Source: Corynebacterium sp. 122RC1 (lineage in GTDB: Bacteria > Actinomycetota > Actinomycetes > Mycobacteriales > Mycobacteriaceae). Taken from it: 64,000 bases of DNA. Positions within the stretch are counted from its first letter, which is position 1, and every line of letters begins with the position of its first letter. The notes beneath the pieces were generated by a model, which saw nothing but the letters and a program-made list of their open reading frames with translations, ran no database searches and was not told where the DNA came from. The DNA lies in the NCBI RefSeq assembly GCF_024580955.1, contig NZ_JANIKD010000011.1, positions 1-64,000 on the forward strand. The letters are read 5' to 3'. Shown here one piece after another: positions 26,267-36,700 of the stretch. The translations under genes were made by a program, and so were the position numbers.

Positions 26267-26938
26267 TTAGAGCACTCCGCGGTTCCAAGCATCCAGGTAC
26301 CACTGCGCAGGCTGCGGATCCTCCGCGGTAAAACGCATCGGTGCGTGTGGGTCTTCTCGGTCAAACACGGGACGCCCGGTGAGTTGGGACCAGCAGGTGT
26401 TCCCCAAACCGGACAGCAGTGGGTATTGGGACACGTCCAAGCCCAACAAATTGGAGGTTAAGGCGGAAATCGTGCCGCCGTGAGCCACTATCAGCAGGGT
26501 TTCATCATCCCAGCTCTCGTAGCTGCGCATTTGCTCATCAATCACAGCCCGAGCACGGCGGGCAACGTCCAGGCGGGACTCCCCCTGCGGTGGCGCCCAG
26601 GAGGCATCATGGCGCCACACAGCACGCGCACCAGGGTGGGCAACATCCACCTCGCCGTGGCTCTTTCCCTGCCAGTCACCCAGGTTGGTTTCCCGCAACC
26701 GGGCATCCGTGGTGATGGGAAGTGCCAACTGTTCGGCAATCACTTCGGCGGTGTCTTTTGCGCGGGTCAGATCCGAACTCACGATCCGCCCCACGCCGAA
26801 GTCAGCCAGGACCTTTGCTACGGCCTTGGCTTGCTGGATGCCTACGTCGGAAAGATGCGTATCCAGATGCCCCTGCATGCGGCCAGTGGCGTTGTACTCG
26901 GTTTGGCCGTGCCGCAAAAGGATGAGTCGCCTCGTCAT
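26267..26938 (-). CDS. gpgP: Histidine phosphatase, probable glucosyl-3-phosphoglycerate phosphatase
   Basis: Phosphatase of the phosphoglycerate-mutase-like family, 223 residues. The catalytic motif LLRHGQT is at the N-terminus; RETNLGDWQG and VAHGGTISAL supply further active-site residues. In Mycobacterium the gene at this place (Rv2419c, beside rsfS and nadD) is GpgP, which dephosphorylates glucosyl-3-phosphoglycerate in methylglucose lipopolysaccharide synthesis. The function is assigned by synteny and family rather than a specific motif. The ATG at 26938 follows GAGGGG. Confidence 0.85.
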   Translation of the reverse strand: MTRRLILLRHGQTEYNATGRMQGHLDTHLSDVGIQQAKAVAKVLADFGVGRIVSSDLTRAKDTAEVIAEQLALPITTDARLRETNLGDWQGKSHGEVDVAHPGARAVWRHDASWAPPQGESRLDVARRARAVIDEQMRSYESWDDETLLIVAHGGTISALTSNLLGLDVSQYPLLSGLGNTCWSQLTGRPVFDREDPHAPMRFTAEDPQPAQWYLDAWNRGVL

Positions 26939-26966
26939 TGCCAGCCCCTCTTTGTGTGACCCGTGG

Positions 26967-27425
26967 TTATTCTTCCGGCTCCTGCTGAGCCAGAGGAATC
27001 TCGTCCAAAGACTCCACCTGGCGCACGTCCACATCCTCAGCCCACGCTGCCGGGCGCTCCTGGGTTTCCACGCCCTCAACCTCGATGAGGGGGCAGTCGC
27101 GGTACAGGCGGTCCAAACCGTAGAAATCACGCTCCACATTGCGCTGAACGTGGATGATCAGCATGCCGTAATCCAGCAGCACCCAGCGGTTTTCGCGGTT
27201 GCCCTCGCGGCGCTTCGGCTCCTGGCCCAGGGCGGTGAGTGCGTCCTCGATCTCTTCAACGATCGCACGCACCTGGCGTTCGTTATCTGCGGAAGCAAGG
27301 ACGAACACCTCGCTGATCGCCATAACATCGGAGACGTCGATCACCGCGATATTGGTAGCCAACTTCTCCTGCGCAGCCAACGCCGCCGCAGATGCAAATT
27401 CAATAGTTTCTTGTGTTGCAGCCAA
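26967..27425 (-). CDS. rsfS: Ribosome silencing factor RsfS
   Basis: Binds L14 of the large subunit and blocks subunit joining when nutrients are short; 152 residues. The RsfS core is visible as VIDVSDVMAISEVFVLASADNERQVRAI and REGNRENRWVLLDYGMLIIHVQ. The start is a TTG at 27423-27425 (MAATQETIEFA), preceded by GAAGAGGA. The C-terminal 35 residues are an acidic extension. It lies between nadD and gpgP as in Mycobacterium. Confidence 0.94.
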   Translation of the reverse strand: MAATQETIEFASAAALAAQEKLATNIAVIDVSDVMAISEVFVLASADNERQVRAIVEEIEDALTALGQEPKRREGNRENRWVLLDYGMLIIHVQRNVERDFYGLDRLYRDCPLIEVEGVETQERPAAWAEDVDVRQVESLDEIPLAQQEPEE

Positions 27426-27657
27426 GACAATCCTCTTCTTTGTTCCGTTTTGCTCCCCCAGCCAGTCCGCTGAGGATCGTGCGCCAGCACATGCGCTTTT
27501 CACCCAAGGCGCACGCCCGCAACCTCAGTGTGGACAAGCCAACATCAGGCGGAAACAGGGTGAAAGCAATCCTTACCCAGTGTTCCACGAAACTGCACGA
27601 CCACCAAACAGGACGGCACGCCGGACGCAGGATGAACTCACTGGAGAACGAACAGTC

Positions 27658-28401
27658 CTACGCGTTGCCAGCCGCGCTAGCCCCTTCAGGCGTTTCAGCT
27701 TCGCCAGGCCCTTGAGCCCCACGAGTGATCGCTGGGGTTGGATCTCTGCGGGCATCTGAACCGCAAGGGCTATACAGGCGGCGCTTGCCGATGTACTGCA
27801 CCACCCCATCCGGCACCAAGTACCACACCGGCAGCCCCTCATGGGCTCGCTGTCTGCAACCAGTGGAACTGATCGCCATCGCCGGGATCTCAATGAGGTG
27901 CACGCGGTCCTGGTATTCCTCCGGGACCACCTTGTCTACCAGTTCATAGCCGGGGCGGGTCACCCCAACGAACTCCGCGAGTTGCAGCGCCTTCTCCCAA
28001 TCCCGCCACGAAAGGATGGACTGCAAAGCATCCGCACCGGTGATAAAAAACAGCTCGGCGTCTGGGAATTGCTGGCGGAGATCACGCAGCGTGTCCACCG
28101 TGTAGGTGGGACCAGGGCGGTCAATGTCCACACGGCTCACGCTGAACCGCGGGTTGGAGGCGGTAGCGATCACGGTCATGAGGTAGCGGTCCTCCGCCTC
28201 CGAGACGACGCGGTCCGCCTTTTGGTAAGGCTGGCCGGTGGGTACGAAGACCACCAGGTCCATGTCAAACTTCGCCGCCACCTCACTCGCGGCAACCAGG
28301 TGGCCATGGTGGATCGGGTCAAAGGTGCCGCCCATAATGCCAATACGCTGGGCGGATTTCTGGGCTGCTGCCCCACCCTCAGTGACGGACTGCGCGGTCA
28401 C
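27658..28401 (-). CDS. nadD: Nicotinate-nucleotide adenylyltransferase
   Basis: Converts nicotinate mononucleotide and ATP to deamido-NAD in the cytosol; 247 residues. The nucleotidyltransferase motif [11 protein letters not shown] lies near residue 24, and the C-terminal ISST motif is present. The GTG at 28399-28401 overlaps the proA stop (GTGA), so it is coupled to proA. The last ~40 residues form a non-conserved Gly/Ala/Glu tail. A gap of 232 bases without a recognised gene separates it from rsfS. Confidence 0.95.
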   Translation of the reverse strand: MTAQSVTEGGAAAQKSAQRIGIMGGTFDPIHHGHLVAASEVAAKFDMDLVVFVPTGQPYQKADRVVSEAEDRYLMTVIATASNPRFSVSRVDIDRPGPTYTVDTLRDLRQQFPDAELFFITGADALQSILSWRDWEKALQLAEFVGVTRPGYELVDKVVPEEYQDRVHLIEIPAMAISSTGCRQRAHEGLPVWYLVPDGVVQYIGKRRLYSPCGSDARRDPTPAITRGAQGPGEAETPEGASAAGNA

Positions 28402-29705
28402 GGACGAACCTGCCCGGTGCCCTGCAAAATCCACTTGGTTGAAGTGAGTTCCGCCAGGGCAAATGGTCCGCGCGCGTGTAGTTTCTGGGTAGATACGCCG
28501 ATCTCTGCGCCCATTCCGTACTGCTCACCGTCGGTAAATGCAGTGGAAGCGTTAATCATCACCGCTGCGGCATCCACTTCATCGGCAAAGCGCTGCGCGG
28601 TCACAATGTTGTTAGTGGCAATCGCCTCAGTGTGGCCGGTGCTGTAGGTGCGGATGTGCTCCAGCGCGGCGTCGATGCCATCCACCTTCACGGCAGCGAT
28701 GTCCAGGGAAAGGTACTCGTTTTCCAGGTCCCACTGCGTGAGCTCAACGACGTCCACATCGCCCAACTGGGCAGCGTCGCCATGGATGGTCACCCCTGCC
28801 TGGCGCAAGGCCGCCAGCACCGCCGCAACGGAAGCAGGCGGCAGGGCGGCGTCGAGAAGCACCGTCTCCGTGGTGTTGCACACCGATGGCCTGCGGGTTT
28901 TGCCGTTAATGAGGATATTGATGGCAAGCTCGAGGTCGGCGTCGCGGTCAATGTAGAGGTGGCAGTTGCCGGTTCCAGTTTCAATGGTGGGTACGGTGGC
29001 GCCGGTGACCACCGCGTTGATGAGCCCCGCGCCGCCGCGAGGGATCACCACATCTACTAGGCCGCGGGCGGTGATGAGGTCCTGCACGGAGTCGTGAGTT
29101 TCGCAGGGCAAGAGCTGCACAGCTTCACGGGGCAGGCCGTGTTCTTGGAGGACTTCTTGGAGAATGTCCACGAGCTTGGCGTTGGAACGCTTCGCTGACT
29201 TGGAACCACGCAGGAGCACCACATTGCCCGACTTCAACGCCAAACCGAAGGCATCCACGGTGACGTTGGGGCGGGCTTCATACACCATGCCAATCACGCC
29301 GAGTGGCACGCGGACCTGGCGCATCTGGATGCCGTTTGGCATCACGTGGCCGGAAACTACCTCGCCAACAGGGTCGGTGAGTGCCGCCACCTGGAACAAA
29401 CCGCCCGCAATGCCGGCCACGCGCTGCTCATCAAGCGCGAGGCGGTCAATCAGGTGTTCCTGAATGCCTGAAGCCTTGGCGGCAGTGAGGTCCTCAGCAT
29501 TGGCTGCCAAAATCTCTGCAGTGCGCTCGATGAGGGTATTTCCGCAGGCAATCAGCACCTCGGCTTTTTGCCCGTCTGGCAGCTTTGCAATCGCTGGGGC
29601 AACGCTCTTGGCTGCCCGGGCGAGGGCAAGCACCTGTTCGCGCTCAGAGGCGGCTACGGCAGAAGCGGCTTCGGTGGACGTAGTGGTGTTGGAATCGGTT
29701 GCCAT
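28398..29705 (-). CDS. proA: Gamma-glutamyl phosphate reductase
   Basis: Second step of proline synthesis: reduces gamma-glutamyl phosphate to glutamate-5-semialdehyde with NADPH. 435 residues. The catalytic Cys is in [44 protein letters not shown] and IPRGGAGLI are strongly conserved. The first 20 residues are a Ser/Thr/Ala-rich extension. It overlaps nadD by 4 bases and follows proB after 169 bases. Confidence 0.97.
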   Translation of the reverse strand: MATDSNTTTSTEAASAVAASEREQVLALARAAKSVAPAIAKLPDGQKAEVLIACGNTLIERTAEILAANAEDLTAAKASGIQEHLIDRLALDEQRVAGIAGGLFQVAALTDPVGEVVSGHVMPNGIQMRQVRVPLGVIGMVYEARPNVTVDAFGLALKSGNVVLLRGSKSAKRSNAKLVDILQEVLQEHGLPREAVQLLPCETHDSVQDLITARGLVDVVIPRGGAGLINAVVTGATVPTIETGTGNCHLYIDRDADLELAINILINGKTRRPSVCNTTETVLLDAALPPASVAAVLAALRQAGVTIHGDAAQLGDVDVVELTQWDLENEYLSLDIAAVKVDGIDAALEHIRTYSTGHTEAIATNNIVTAQRFADEVDAAAVMINASTAFTDGEQYGMGAEIGVSTQKLHARGPFALAELTSTKWILQGTGQVRP

Positions 29706-29874
29706 GTTGTATCGCAGTTTTCTTCACGGGCTCTCACGCAGCGCGCGCGGAGCGTTAATGGTTGATGTGTTGCTAAACGTTTCTGGCTAGCATAGCCCCT
29801 CGCCCCGACACGCGGACGCAAACGCCAACGCGGGCACAAAGGCCCACGCCAACGCCGCGGCGACTCCCGACAGC

Positions 29875-31110
29875 TCAAGCCCTCGACGCGTAATCAGAGA
29901 GGTAGTCCGCGTGGACCACCGGGCGCTGCATGCCCTCCGGCAGCTCGGAGGTCTGCTTACCGAGCATCCCCACGAGCGTCTCCGAATCATAGGCCACTTC
30001 CCCGCGGCCAATGAGCTCGCCTTCAGGGCCACAGATTTCCACGATTTCCCCTGAGTGGAAGTCGCCAACTACCTCGGTGATACCCACCGCAAGCAGGGAG
30101 TTTCCGCCGGAAGTTACCGCCTGTACCGCACCTTGGTCAATCCGGAGGCGCCCGCCCACGTCGGCGGCATAGAGGACCCAGAACTTCCACGCGGAGAGGC
30201 GGTTTTCCTTCGGGTGGAACACCGTTCCCACCCCTGCGTGGTCCAAGGCCGCGCCGATGTTTTCCGCGCTGGTGAGCAGCACCGGGATACCGCCGCGTGA
30301 AGCCAGGCGCGCCGCTGAGACTTTGGAGGCCATGCCACCAGTACCAACCGCACCGCCTTCACCTGCAACAACACCCTTGAGGTCGTTGCCATCGCGGACT
30401 TCCGGAACGAACTTGGCGTCCGCGGCGTTTGGGTTCTTGTCGTAGAGCCCGTCTACGTCAGACAGCAGGATGAGGGCATCGGCATAGGTGAGGTGGGCTA
30501 CGATCGCCGCGAGCCTGTCGTTATCCCCAAAGTGCATTTCGGAGGTTGCCACCGTGTCATTTTCGTTGACGATGGGCACCGCCCGCAGTTGCCGCAACTT
30601 ATCGATGGTTCGTTGAGCATTGCGTGCACGATCCCGCGCGCCGGCGTCGGAAGCCGTGAGCAGCACCTGGCCGATCACACGCCCGTATCGAGCGAAGCTG
30701 CGGCCCCAGGAATTCGCAAGGTAGACCTGCCCTACCGACGCCGCCGCCTGCTTCGTGGCAAGGTCGGTGGGGCGCTTGCTGAGTCCCAGTGGGGCCATCC
30801 CAGAGGCGACCGCGCCTGAGGAGACCACGATGACGTCGGAGCCACGCGCCATGCGGGCTTGTAGGGCGTCCACGATGTTGTCAATCGCCTCCTGGCTCAC
30901 GGCAAAGTTTTCATCCGTAAGTGAGGAGGAACCGATTTTCACCACTACCCTCTTCGCGCCGGCAATCACCTCGCGGATTGGGGAGGCAAACTGCGGTTCG
31001 CCCTGCGCAAACTCAGGTTGAGGCTGTTGGGCGGCACCGGTGTAGGGCGCCGCCGGCAGAATGCTCGCGGAATCTGAGGCTGCGGGCGAATGCGTGGACT
31101 GGGTTTCCAT
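29875..31110 (-). CDS. proB: Glutamate 5-kinase with PUA domain
   Basis: First, proline-inhibited step of proline synthesis. 411 residues: an N-terminal ~45-residue low-complexity extension, the amino acid kinase domain ([52 protein letters not shown]) and a C-terminal PUA domain ([24 protein letters not shown]). Lies just downstream of obg, the classical actinobacterial order. Confidence 0.96.
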   Translation of the reverse strand: METQSTHSPAASDSASILPAAPYTGAAQQPQPEFAQGEPQFASPIREVIAGAKRVVVKIGSSSLTDENFAVSQEAIDNIVDALQARMARGSDVIVVSSGAVASGMAPLGLSKRPTDLATKQAAASVGQVYLANSWGRSFARYGRVIGQVLLTASDAGARDRARNAQRTIDKLRQLRAVPIVNENDTVATSEMHFGDNDRLAAIVAHLTYADALILLSDVDGLYDKNPNAADAKFVPEVRDGNDLKGVVAGEGGAVGTGGMASKVSAARLASRGGIPVLLTSAENIGAALDHAGVGTVFHPKENRLSAWKFWVLYAADVGGRLRIDQGAVQAVTSGGNSLLAVGITEVVGDFHSGEIVEICGPEGELIGRGEVAYDSETLVGMLGKQTSELPEGMQRPVVHADYLSDYASRA

Positions 31111-31188
31111 AAGGCACCATTGTATTCACCATCCGGGCCAGCGATAAACCGGAAATCACCGCCGCTTCACGGCCTCTCGGAGCTGTGG

Positions 31189-32706
31189 CTAGCCGTTCCA
31201 GCGTTCGCGATCTGCTACTTGGCCATCGCCGTAGTCGTATTCGTCGATCAAACCGCGGCGCACCTGGGAGGCGCGCTTGCGTTCCTCGGCGGACATACGG
31301 CCGGTGTGCTCCAGGCGGATGTCGGTGCCGCGGCCAGTGAGGGTGGGGTCCACGCCTGCGGCGGTGGTGGGCTCCCACTCAAAGGTCACGGGGCCAATGG
31401 TCACGGTACAGCCGGCGCGAGCACCCATCTTGAAAAGTTCTTCCTCCACGCCCATGCGGGCCAGGCGGTCCGCGAGGTAGCCCACGGCTTCGTCATTTTC
31501 AAAGTCCGTCTGGATGATCCAGCGCTCCGGCTTCTCGCCGAGCACCACAAAGCCACCCTCGATCTCAGGATCGGCCTTGATCTCAAAGTCTTTGCGGTTC
31601 TTCTTCGACCTCGCATCTACTGCCTTTGGCCGCACGATCACCCGCTCCTCCACCGCGGCCGCAGGTTGCGCTGCGCGGTGCTCCTGGACCAGTTCCAGAA
31701 GCTTGTAGCGCAGCGGGTCCAGGCCTTTGCGGGCAACCGCTGAGATGATAAACACCGGCCACCCGAATTGCTCCTCCAGGTCAGCTTTCACAAACTCGGC
31801 GAGCTCGAGGGCCTCTGGGACGTCGGCTTTGTTGAGCACGATGATGCGCGGGCGCTTCATGAGGTCACCCAGGCCGGTGTCTTCATCCAGCGCGGATTGG
31901 TACGCGGCGAGCTCGTTTTCCAACGCTTCAATATCACTTGCCGGGTCGCGGCCGGGTTCCAAGGAGGCGGTGTCCACGATGTGCGCCAGCACGGCGGTGC
32001 GCTCAATGTGACGCAGGAAGTCCAGGCCCAGGCCCTTGCCCTCTGAAGCACCGGGGATCAACCCGGGGACGTCTGCGATGGTGAAAGTCTCGTTTCCCAC
32101 TTCCACCACGCCGAGGTTGGGTTGCAGGGTGGTGAATGGGTAGTCGCCGATCTTGGGGCGGGCGGCGCTGAGCACGGAAATCAGCGAGGATTTGCCGGCG
32201 GAGGGGAAGCCAACCAGGCCAACGTCGGCCATGGATTTTAGCTCCAGCACCACATCGTGTTCCTCGCCTGGCTCCCCTTTGAGCGCGAAGCCCGGCGCCT
32301 TGCGTGCCTTGGACGCGAGCGCTGCGTTGCCGAGGCCACCGTAGCCACCTTCGGCGGCGACGAATCGCATGCCGACGCTCGTAAGGTCGGCCAGTGTCTC
32401 ACCGGTCTCGGAGAGGACTACTGTTCCAGGGGGCACCTCGAGCACGAGGTCTTCGCCGCGTGCGCCGTTACGGTGATCACCTGCGCCGTTGGCGCCGCGC
32501 CCGGCTTTGATGTGGGGGCGGTAGTGCAGGTCAAGCAGGGTGTGGACCTGGGAGGAGACTTCGAGGATGATGTCTCCGCCGTGGCCGCCGTTGCCGCCAT
32601 CCGGGCCGCCGAGGGGCTTGAACTTTTCACGGTGGATGGAGGCGCAGCCGTTGCCACCGTCGCCTGCTTTGAGGTGCAAGACCACGCGGTCGATGAAACG
32701 TGCCAT
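31189..32706 (-). CDS. obg: Obg GTPase (ObgE/CgtA)
   Basis: Large-subunit assembly and stringent-response GTPase, 505 residues. The glycine-rich Obg domain covers residues 1-160 ([32 protein letters not shown]). The G domain has [26 protein letters not shown] and NKADV. A C-terminal OCT domain follows ([30 protein letters not shown]). Upstream lies the rplU-rpmA pair after its own terminator, so obg probably has a separate promoter. Confidence 0.97.
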   Translation of the reverse strand: MARFIDRVVLHLKAGDGGNGCASIHREKFKPLGGPDGGNGGHGGDIILEVSSQVHTLLDLHYRPHIKAGRGANGAGDHRNGARGEDLVLEVPPGTVVLSETGETLADLTSVGMRFVAAEGGYGGLGNAALASKARKAPGFALKGEPGEEHDVVLELKSMADVGLVGFPSAGKSSLISVLSAARPKIGDYPFTTLQPNLGVVEVGNETFTIADVPGLIPGASEGKGLGLDFLRHIERTAVLAHIVDTASLEPGRDPASDIEALENELAAYQSALDEDTGLGDLMKRPRIIVLNKADVPEALELAEFVKADLEEQFGWPVFIISAVARKGLDPLRYKLLELVQEHRAAQPAAAVEERVIVRPKAVDARSKKNRKDFEIKADPEIEGGFVVLGEKPERWIIQTDFENDEAVGYLADRLARMGVEEELFKMGARAGCTVTIGPVTFEWEPTTAAGVDPTLTGRGTDIRLEHTGRMSAEERKRASQVRRGLIDEYDYGDGQVADRERWNG

Positions 32707-32762
32707 TGGTTGTGCCTCCTAGGGCCGAAAATTTTGGAGTGCGATATTGCGCGAAGGCTGAA

Positions 32763-32790
32763 TGTTTTCAGGTGTTTTCAGGTGTTTTCA
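32763..32790. repeat. Three tandem 10-base repeats
   Basis: Three consecutive copies of TGTTTTCAGG (the last ends TGTTTTCAG) between the rpmA terminator and obg. They would lie in the obg promoter or 5' UTR. Confidence 0.85.
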
Positions 32791-32814
32791 GCCTAGTGGA
32801 ATGTGAGTGGAATG

Positions 32815-32858
32815 AAATCGACCCGGCCGTGCGGGTGTGCAACGGCCGGGTCGGTTTT
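32815..32858 (-). terminator. Terminator of the rplU-rpmA operon
   Basis: Stem CGACCCGGCCG (32819-32829) with CGGCCGGGTCG (32843-32853), flanked by A and T runs on both sides. It lies 13 bases past the rpmA stop. Confidence 0.85.
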
Positions 32859-32871
32859 CAAGTTGTGCAGC

Positions 32872-33144
32872 TTATGCGCTTGCGGTCTCCACAACGTTTT
32901 CCACGATGTTGACCGTGCGGCGGTTGCGCTTGGTGGTGAACTCCACAGCGCCTGCCTTGAGGGCGAACAGAGTGTCGTCGCCACCGCGACCGACGTTCTC
33001 GCCTGGGTGGAACTTGGTGCCACGCTGGCGAACGAGGATCTCGCCGGCGTTGACCTTCTGGCCACCGAATCGCTTCACGCCAAGGCGCTTTGCCTCGGAA
33101 TCGCGACCGTTGTTGGAGCTAGATGCACCCTTCTTGTGTGCCAT
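32872..33144 (-). CDS. rpmA: 50S ribosomal protein L27
   Basis: Large-subunit protein near the peptidyl transferase centre, 90 residues. It opens [29 protein letters not shown] with the conserved basic N-terminal tail reaching the tRNA acceptor ends, and contains [23 protein letters not shown]. Follows rplU after 42 bases in one operon. Confidence 0.98.
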   Translation of the reverse strand: MAHKKGASSSNNGRDSEAKRLGVKRFGGQKVNAGEILVRQRGTKFHPGENVGRGGDDTLFALKAGAVEFTTKRNRRTVNIVENVVETASA

Positions 33145-33186
33145 TTCGGTTTCCCTCCTTACAGGAAAATTGCGGCCCGGTGAGCC

Positions 33187-33492
33187 TTACTTGATGCCGG
33201 TGACCTTGACCACGGTCAGCTTCTGACGGTGACCCTGGCGCTTCTTGTAGCCGGTCTTGTTCTTGTACTTCAGGATCTTGATCTTCGGGCCCTTGGTGTG
33301 CTCGACGATCTCGGCTGCAACGCTCACCTTAGCGAGCTCTTCAGCCTTGGAAGTTACGTTTGCGCCATCCACGAGCAGAACCGGGGTGAGAGCCACGGAC
33401 GAACCTGGCTCACCCTCGATCTTCTCGACCTTGACGAGGTCACCTTCGGCAACCTTGTACTGCTTGCCGCCGGTCTTGACGATCGCGTACAT
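33187..33492 (-). CDS. rplU: 50S ribosomal protein L21
   Basis: Large-subunit rRNA-binding protein, 101 residues ([18 protein letters not shown]...[14 protein letters not shown]). RBS AAGGGG lies upstream of the ATG. First gene of rplU-rpmA, following the RNase E/G gene on the same strand after 277 bases that contain a strong hairpin. Confidence 0.98.
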   Translation of the reverse strand: MYAIVKTGGKQYKVAEGDLVKVEKIEGEPGSSVALTPVLLVDGANVTSKAEELAKVSVAAEIVEHTKGPKIKILKYKNKTGYKKRQGHRQKLTVVKVTGIK

Positions 33493-33663
33493 ACGAGGGC
33501 TACCCCTTATCTGTTACTCGGCTCAGGTCCGGCAACAACGCACCGTTTACCTGAAACATTTGATTGATGATTACTGAAAAGAAAAAGTTTGGCGTTCTCA
33601 CTCGCAGCGCCTTCCGCACATGGCGGGGCACACGCAGGTGAAAACAGCGACTTTCAAAGACTA

Positions 33664-33701
33664 CCCCGTAAGGTTGGAAAAGACAAACCAGCCCTACGGG
33701 G
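33664..33701 (-). terminator. Hairpin downstream of the RNase E/G gene
   Basis: CCCCGTAAGGTTGG (33664-33677) pairs with CCAGCCCTACGGGG (33688-33701) with one mismatch and one GU. On the minus strand it is followed by GTAGTCTTTG rather than a strong U-tract. It may be a weak terminator or part of the rplU leader. Confidence 0.5.
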
Positions 33702-33769
33702 CAAAACTTTGCCAGCGGCCCTCACGCGCAGCTCCCGCGCAAGGATCCGACTGCAGGCTACTCACGGCA

Positions 33770-36700
33770 TTAGCTGCGCCGCACTGCCCGCCGACGACCC
33801 CCTGCCGCACGCGATCCCCGAGCGCTCCCCGTGGCGCGGGGCGCTGTGGCTTCCTTCGCTTTGCGGTCCGCGGGAGCGGCCCCATCATCAGTGGCGGTGG
33901 CGGCAGTGCTGTCTGCAGTGCCCTGTTTCAGGCTTGAGCCCTGGCTGCTGCGGCTTGTCTTGCGGACGGCGCGGCGTCGGCCTCGTTCGCGCCCCGAGCT
34001 CGCGGGAGCGCTTTGGGGTGCTGCCAGGTTGTCGTCGGTAGCGTCCTGGGCCGCAAGCTCAGACCCAACCTCAACCTTTGGCTTCTTCGCAGCGGTGCTC
34101 ACGCGGCGGCGTCGGCGGCCCTTACCTGCGGCGGGCTCGCGTTCGGCCACCTCTGCCGAAAGCTGCTCGCCCACCGTTTCGGAAGCTGGTTCGGAAGCTG
34201 GTTTCTGGAAGTCCTCCGGCTTTGGCTCCACGTCGGACACCGAGTTTCCGCGCACCTTGCGGCGCCGGCGCGGCGAGGAGTCGAAAGCGGCTTTGGCCTC
34301 CTCATAGGTGGTGGGCTGTAGGTTCTTGTCCGCGGCCCCAATCGGCAGGTGGTCGCGCCCGGATGGCTCGTCCGGTTCTTCCTCCTCCGCACGCTCCAAG
34401 GCGGCATCCACGATGTCCAGCACGTCTGCGGCCTGCGGGGTCTGCTCGCGGGTGCTTCGGCGGGAGCGACGTCGCCTGGTCCTCCGCACACCGGATTCAG
34501 ACTCGTCACTCTCAGGCTGAGTGGCCTGGGCAGCCTCAACCTGCCGCTCTTCCAAGTCCTGCGGCTCTTCCTCCGTGAACAACTCGCTGCCCAACACGGC
34601 CTCGGCGAGCTCCTCATCGCTCGTGCGTTTGCTCGTCTGCTGGTGCTGCTGGTGCTCATGCATGGCCACAGCGGCAGGGTGTTGCGCGGGGTCATGCGCT
34701 GGAGCTGGACGTCGTTTATGCTCCCTGACCTTGGCTTCTGGGTCGCGATGCTCCACCGGATCGTCGTGGATAATCACGCCGCGGCCCTGGCAGTGCTCAC
34801 ACTCGGTGGCAAAGGTTTCCAAAAGGCCGGTGCCCAGGCGCTTACGGGTCATCTGCACCAGGCCCAGGGAGGTAACCTCGGAGATCTGGTGGCGGGTTCG
34901 GTCGCGGCCCAACGCCTCGGTGAGGCGGCGCAGCACGAGGTCCTGGTTTTCAGGCAGCACCATGTCAATGAAGTCCACCACAATCATGCCGCCCAGGTCA
35001 CGCAGGCGCATCTGGCGCACGATTTCCTCAGCGGCCTCCAGGTTGTTGCGGGTCACCGTTTCTTCCAGGTTGCCGCCGGCACCGGTGAACTTGCCGGTAT
35101 TGACGTCAATGACGGTCATGGCCTCGGTGCGGTCGATCACCAGCGTGCCGCCGGAGGGTAGCCACACCTTGCGGGAAAGCGCCTTCTTGAGCTGCTCTTC
35201 CACGCGGTATTCCTCGAAGGCATCCACGCCGTCGTGCTCATCGCGGTCGTAGCGCACCAGGCGATCCACCAGCTCAGGGGCCACGGAGGAGACGTAGGCG
35301 TGCACGGTGTTCCAGGCGCGGCGACCATCGATCACCAAGGTGGTGAAATCTTCATTGAAGATGTCCCGAACCACCTTCACCAGCATGTTTGGCTCTTCGT
35401 ACAGCGTTTGCGGCTTGGCTGACTTAGCCTCTTTTTGCTCCTTGGTACGCTCTTGGATCTGCTCCCACTGGGTATGCAGGCGCTGCACGTCCGCGGCAAT
35501 CGCTTCAGCGGGCACGCCTTCCGCAGCGGTGCGGATGATCACGCCACCGTCCTGCGGCACCACCTCTTTGAGGATGCTCTTTAGGCGGTTGCGTTCCGGC
35601 GCCGGCAGTTTGCGGGAAATACCCGCGGTGCGCCCGCCCGGCACATACACCAGGTAGCGCCCGGCCAGGGAAATCTGGGTGGTCAGGCGCGCGCCCTTGT
35701 GGCCAATGGGGTCTTTGCTCACCTGCACCAGGACGGCGTCCCCGGGCTTGAGGGCCTGTTCAATCTTGCGGTTGCGCCCACCAAGGCCCTTGGCGCGCCA
35801 GTCCACTTCACCGGCATAAAGCACGCCGTTGCGGCCCTTGCCGATGTCAATAAACGCCGCCTCCATGCTTGGCAGCACGTTTTGCACACGTCCGAGGTAG
35901 ATGTTGCCCACCATGGACGCCTGCGTGTCCGAGGTGACAAAGTGCTCCACCAGCATGTCATCTTCCAGCACACCAACCTGCGTGACGGATCCCGGCGCAT
36001 CCAGGCGTTCGCGCTCCCGCACCACCATCGTGCGGGTCACGGACTCGCGGCGCGCCAAGAACTCGGCCTCGGAAACGATGTGGCGCTTCTTGCGTTGCTC
36101 TTCACGCATTTCCGCCCGGCGCCGACGCTGTGCCTCCAAGCGAGTCGATCCGCGGATTGCCTTCGGCTCGGAGATCAGGGAATCCTCGTCTTCGGCATCT
36201 TCTTCATCGGAGGTGACTTCTGAATCCGAGCGATCGCGGCCGCGGCCCCTTCCCCTACCGGTGCCACGCTTGCCCCGACGCCGCCCCCGCGTTGCCTTTT
36301 CCTCAGTATCTTCGGTGTCCTCAGCGTCCCCAGCGCCACCGGCAAACTCAGCGTCCTCGGTGTCTTCGCCCTCCCAGTTCTCGGCGATCGCCTCCAGATC
36401 AGGCGCTACAAACAGCGGGGTGGCAAACACCGGCTGCGCAACTTGCTCCGCTACCGGCGCAAGAGTGATCTCTGGAGTGACGTCCTCAAGCGGCTCCGCG
36501 TCCAGCTCTTCCTCGACCGCCAGCGCAAAAGGCTCCCCCGCAGCTTCCTGGCTGCCCGCACGCTCGGCAAGCTCGCGCTCGACCTTCTCCTCAATCTGGT
36601 GGATCTCATTTTCCACGTTCTTTTCCACCCGATGCCGCAGTTGCGCCTCCTCCTCAGAAGCAATGCGTTCCGACGAGGCCACCACCTCCACTGCACTCGT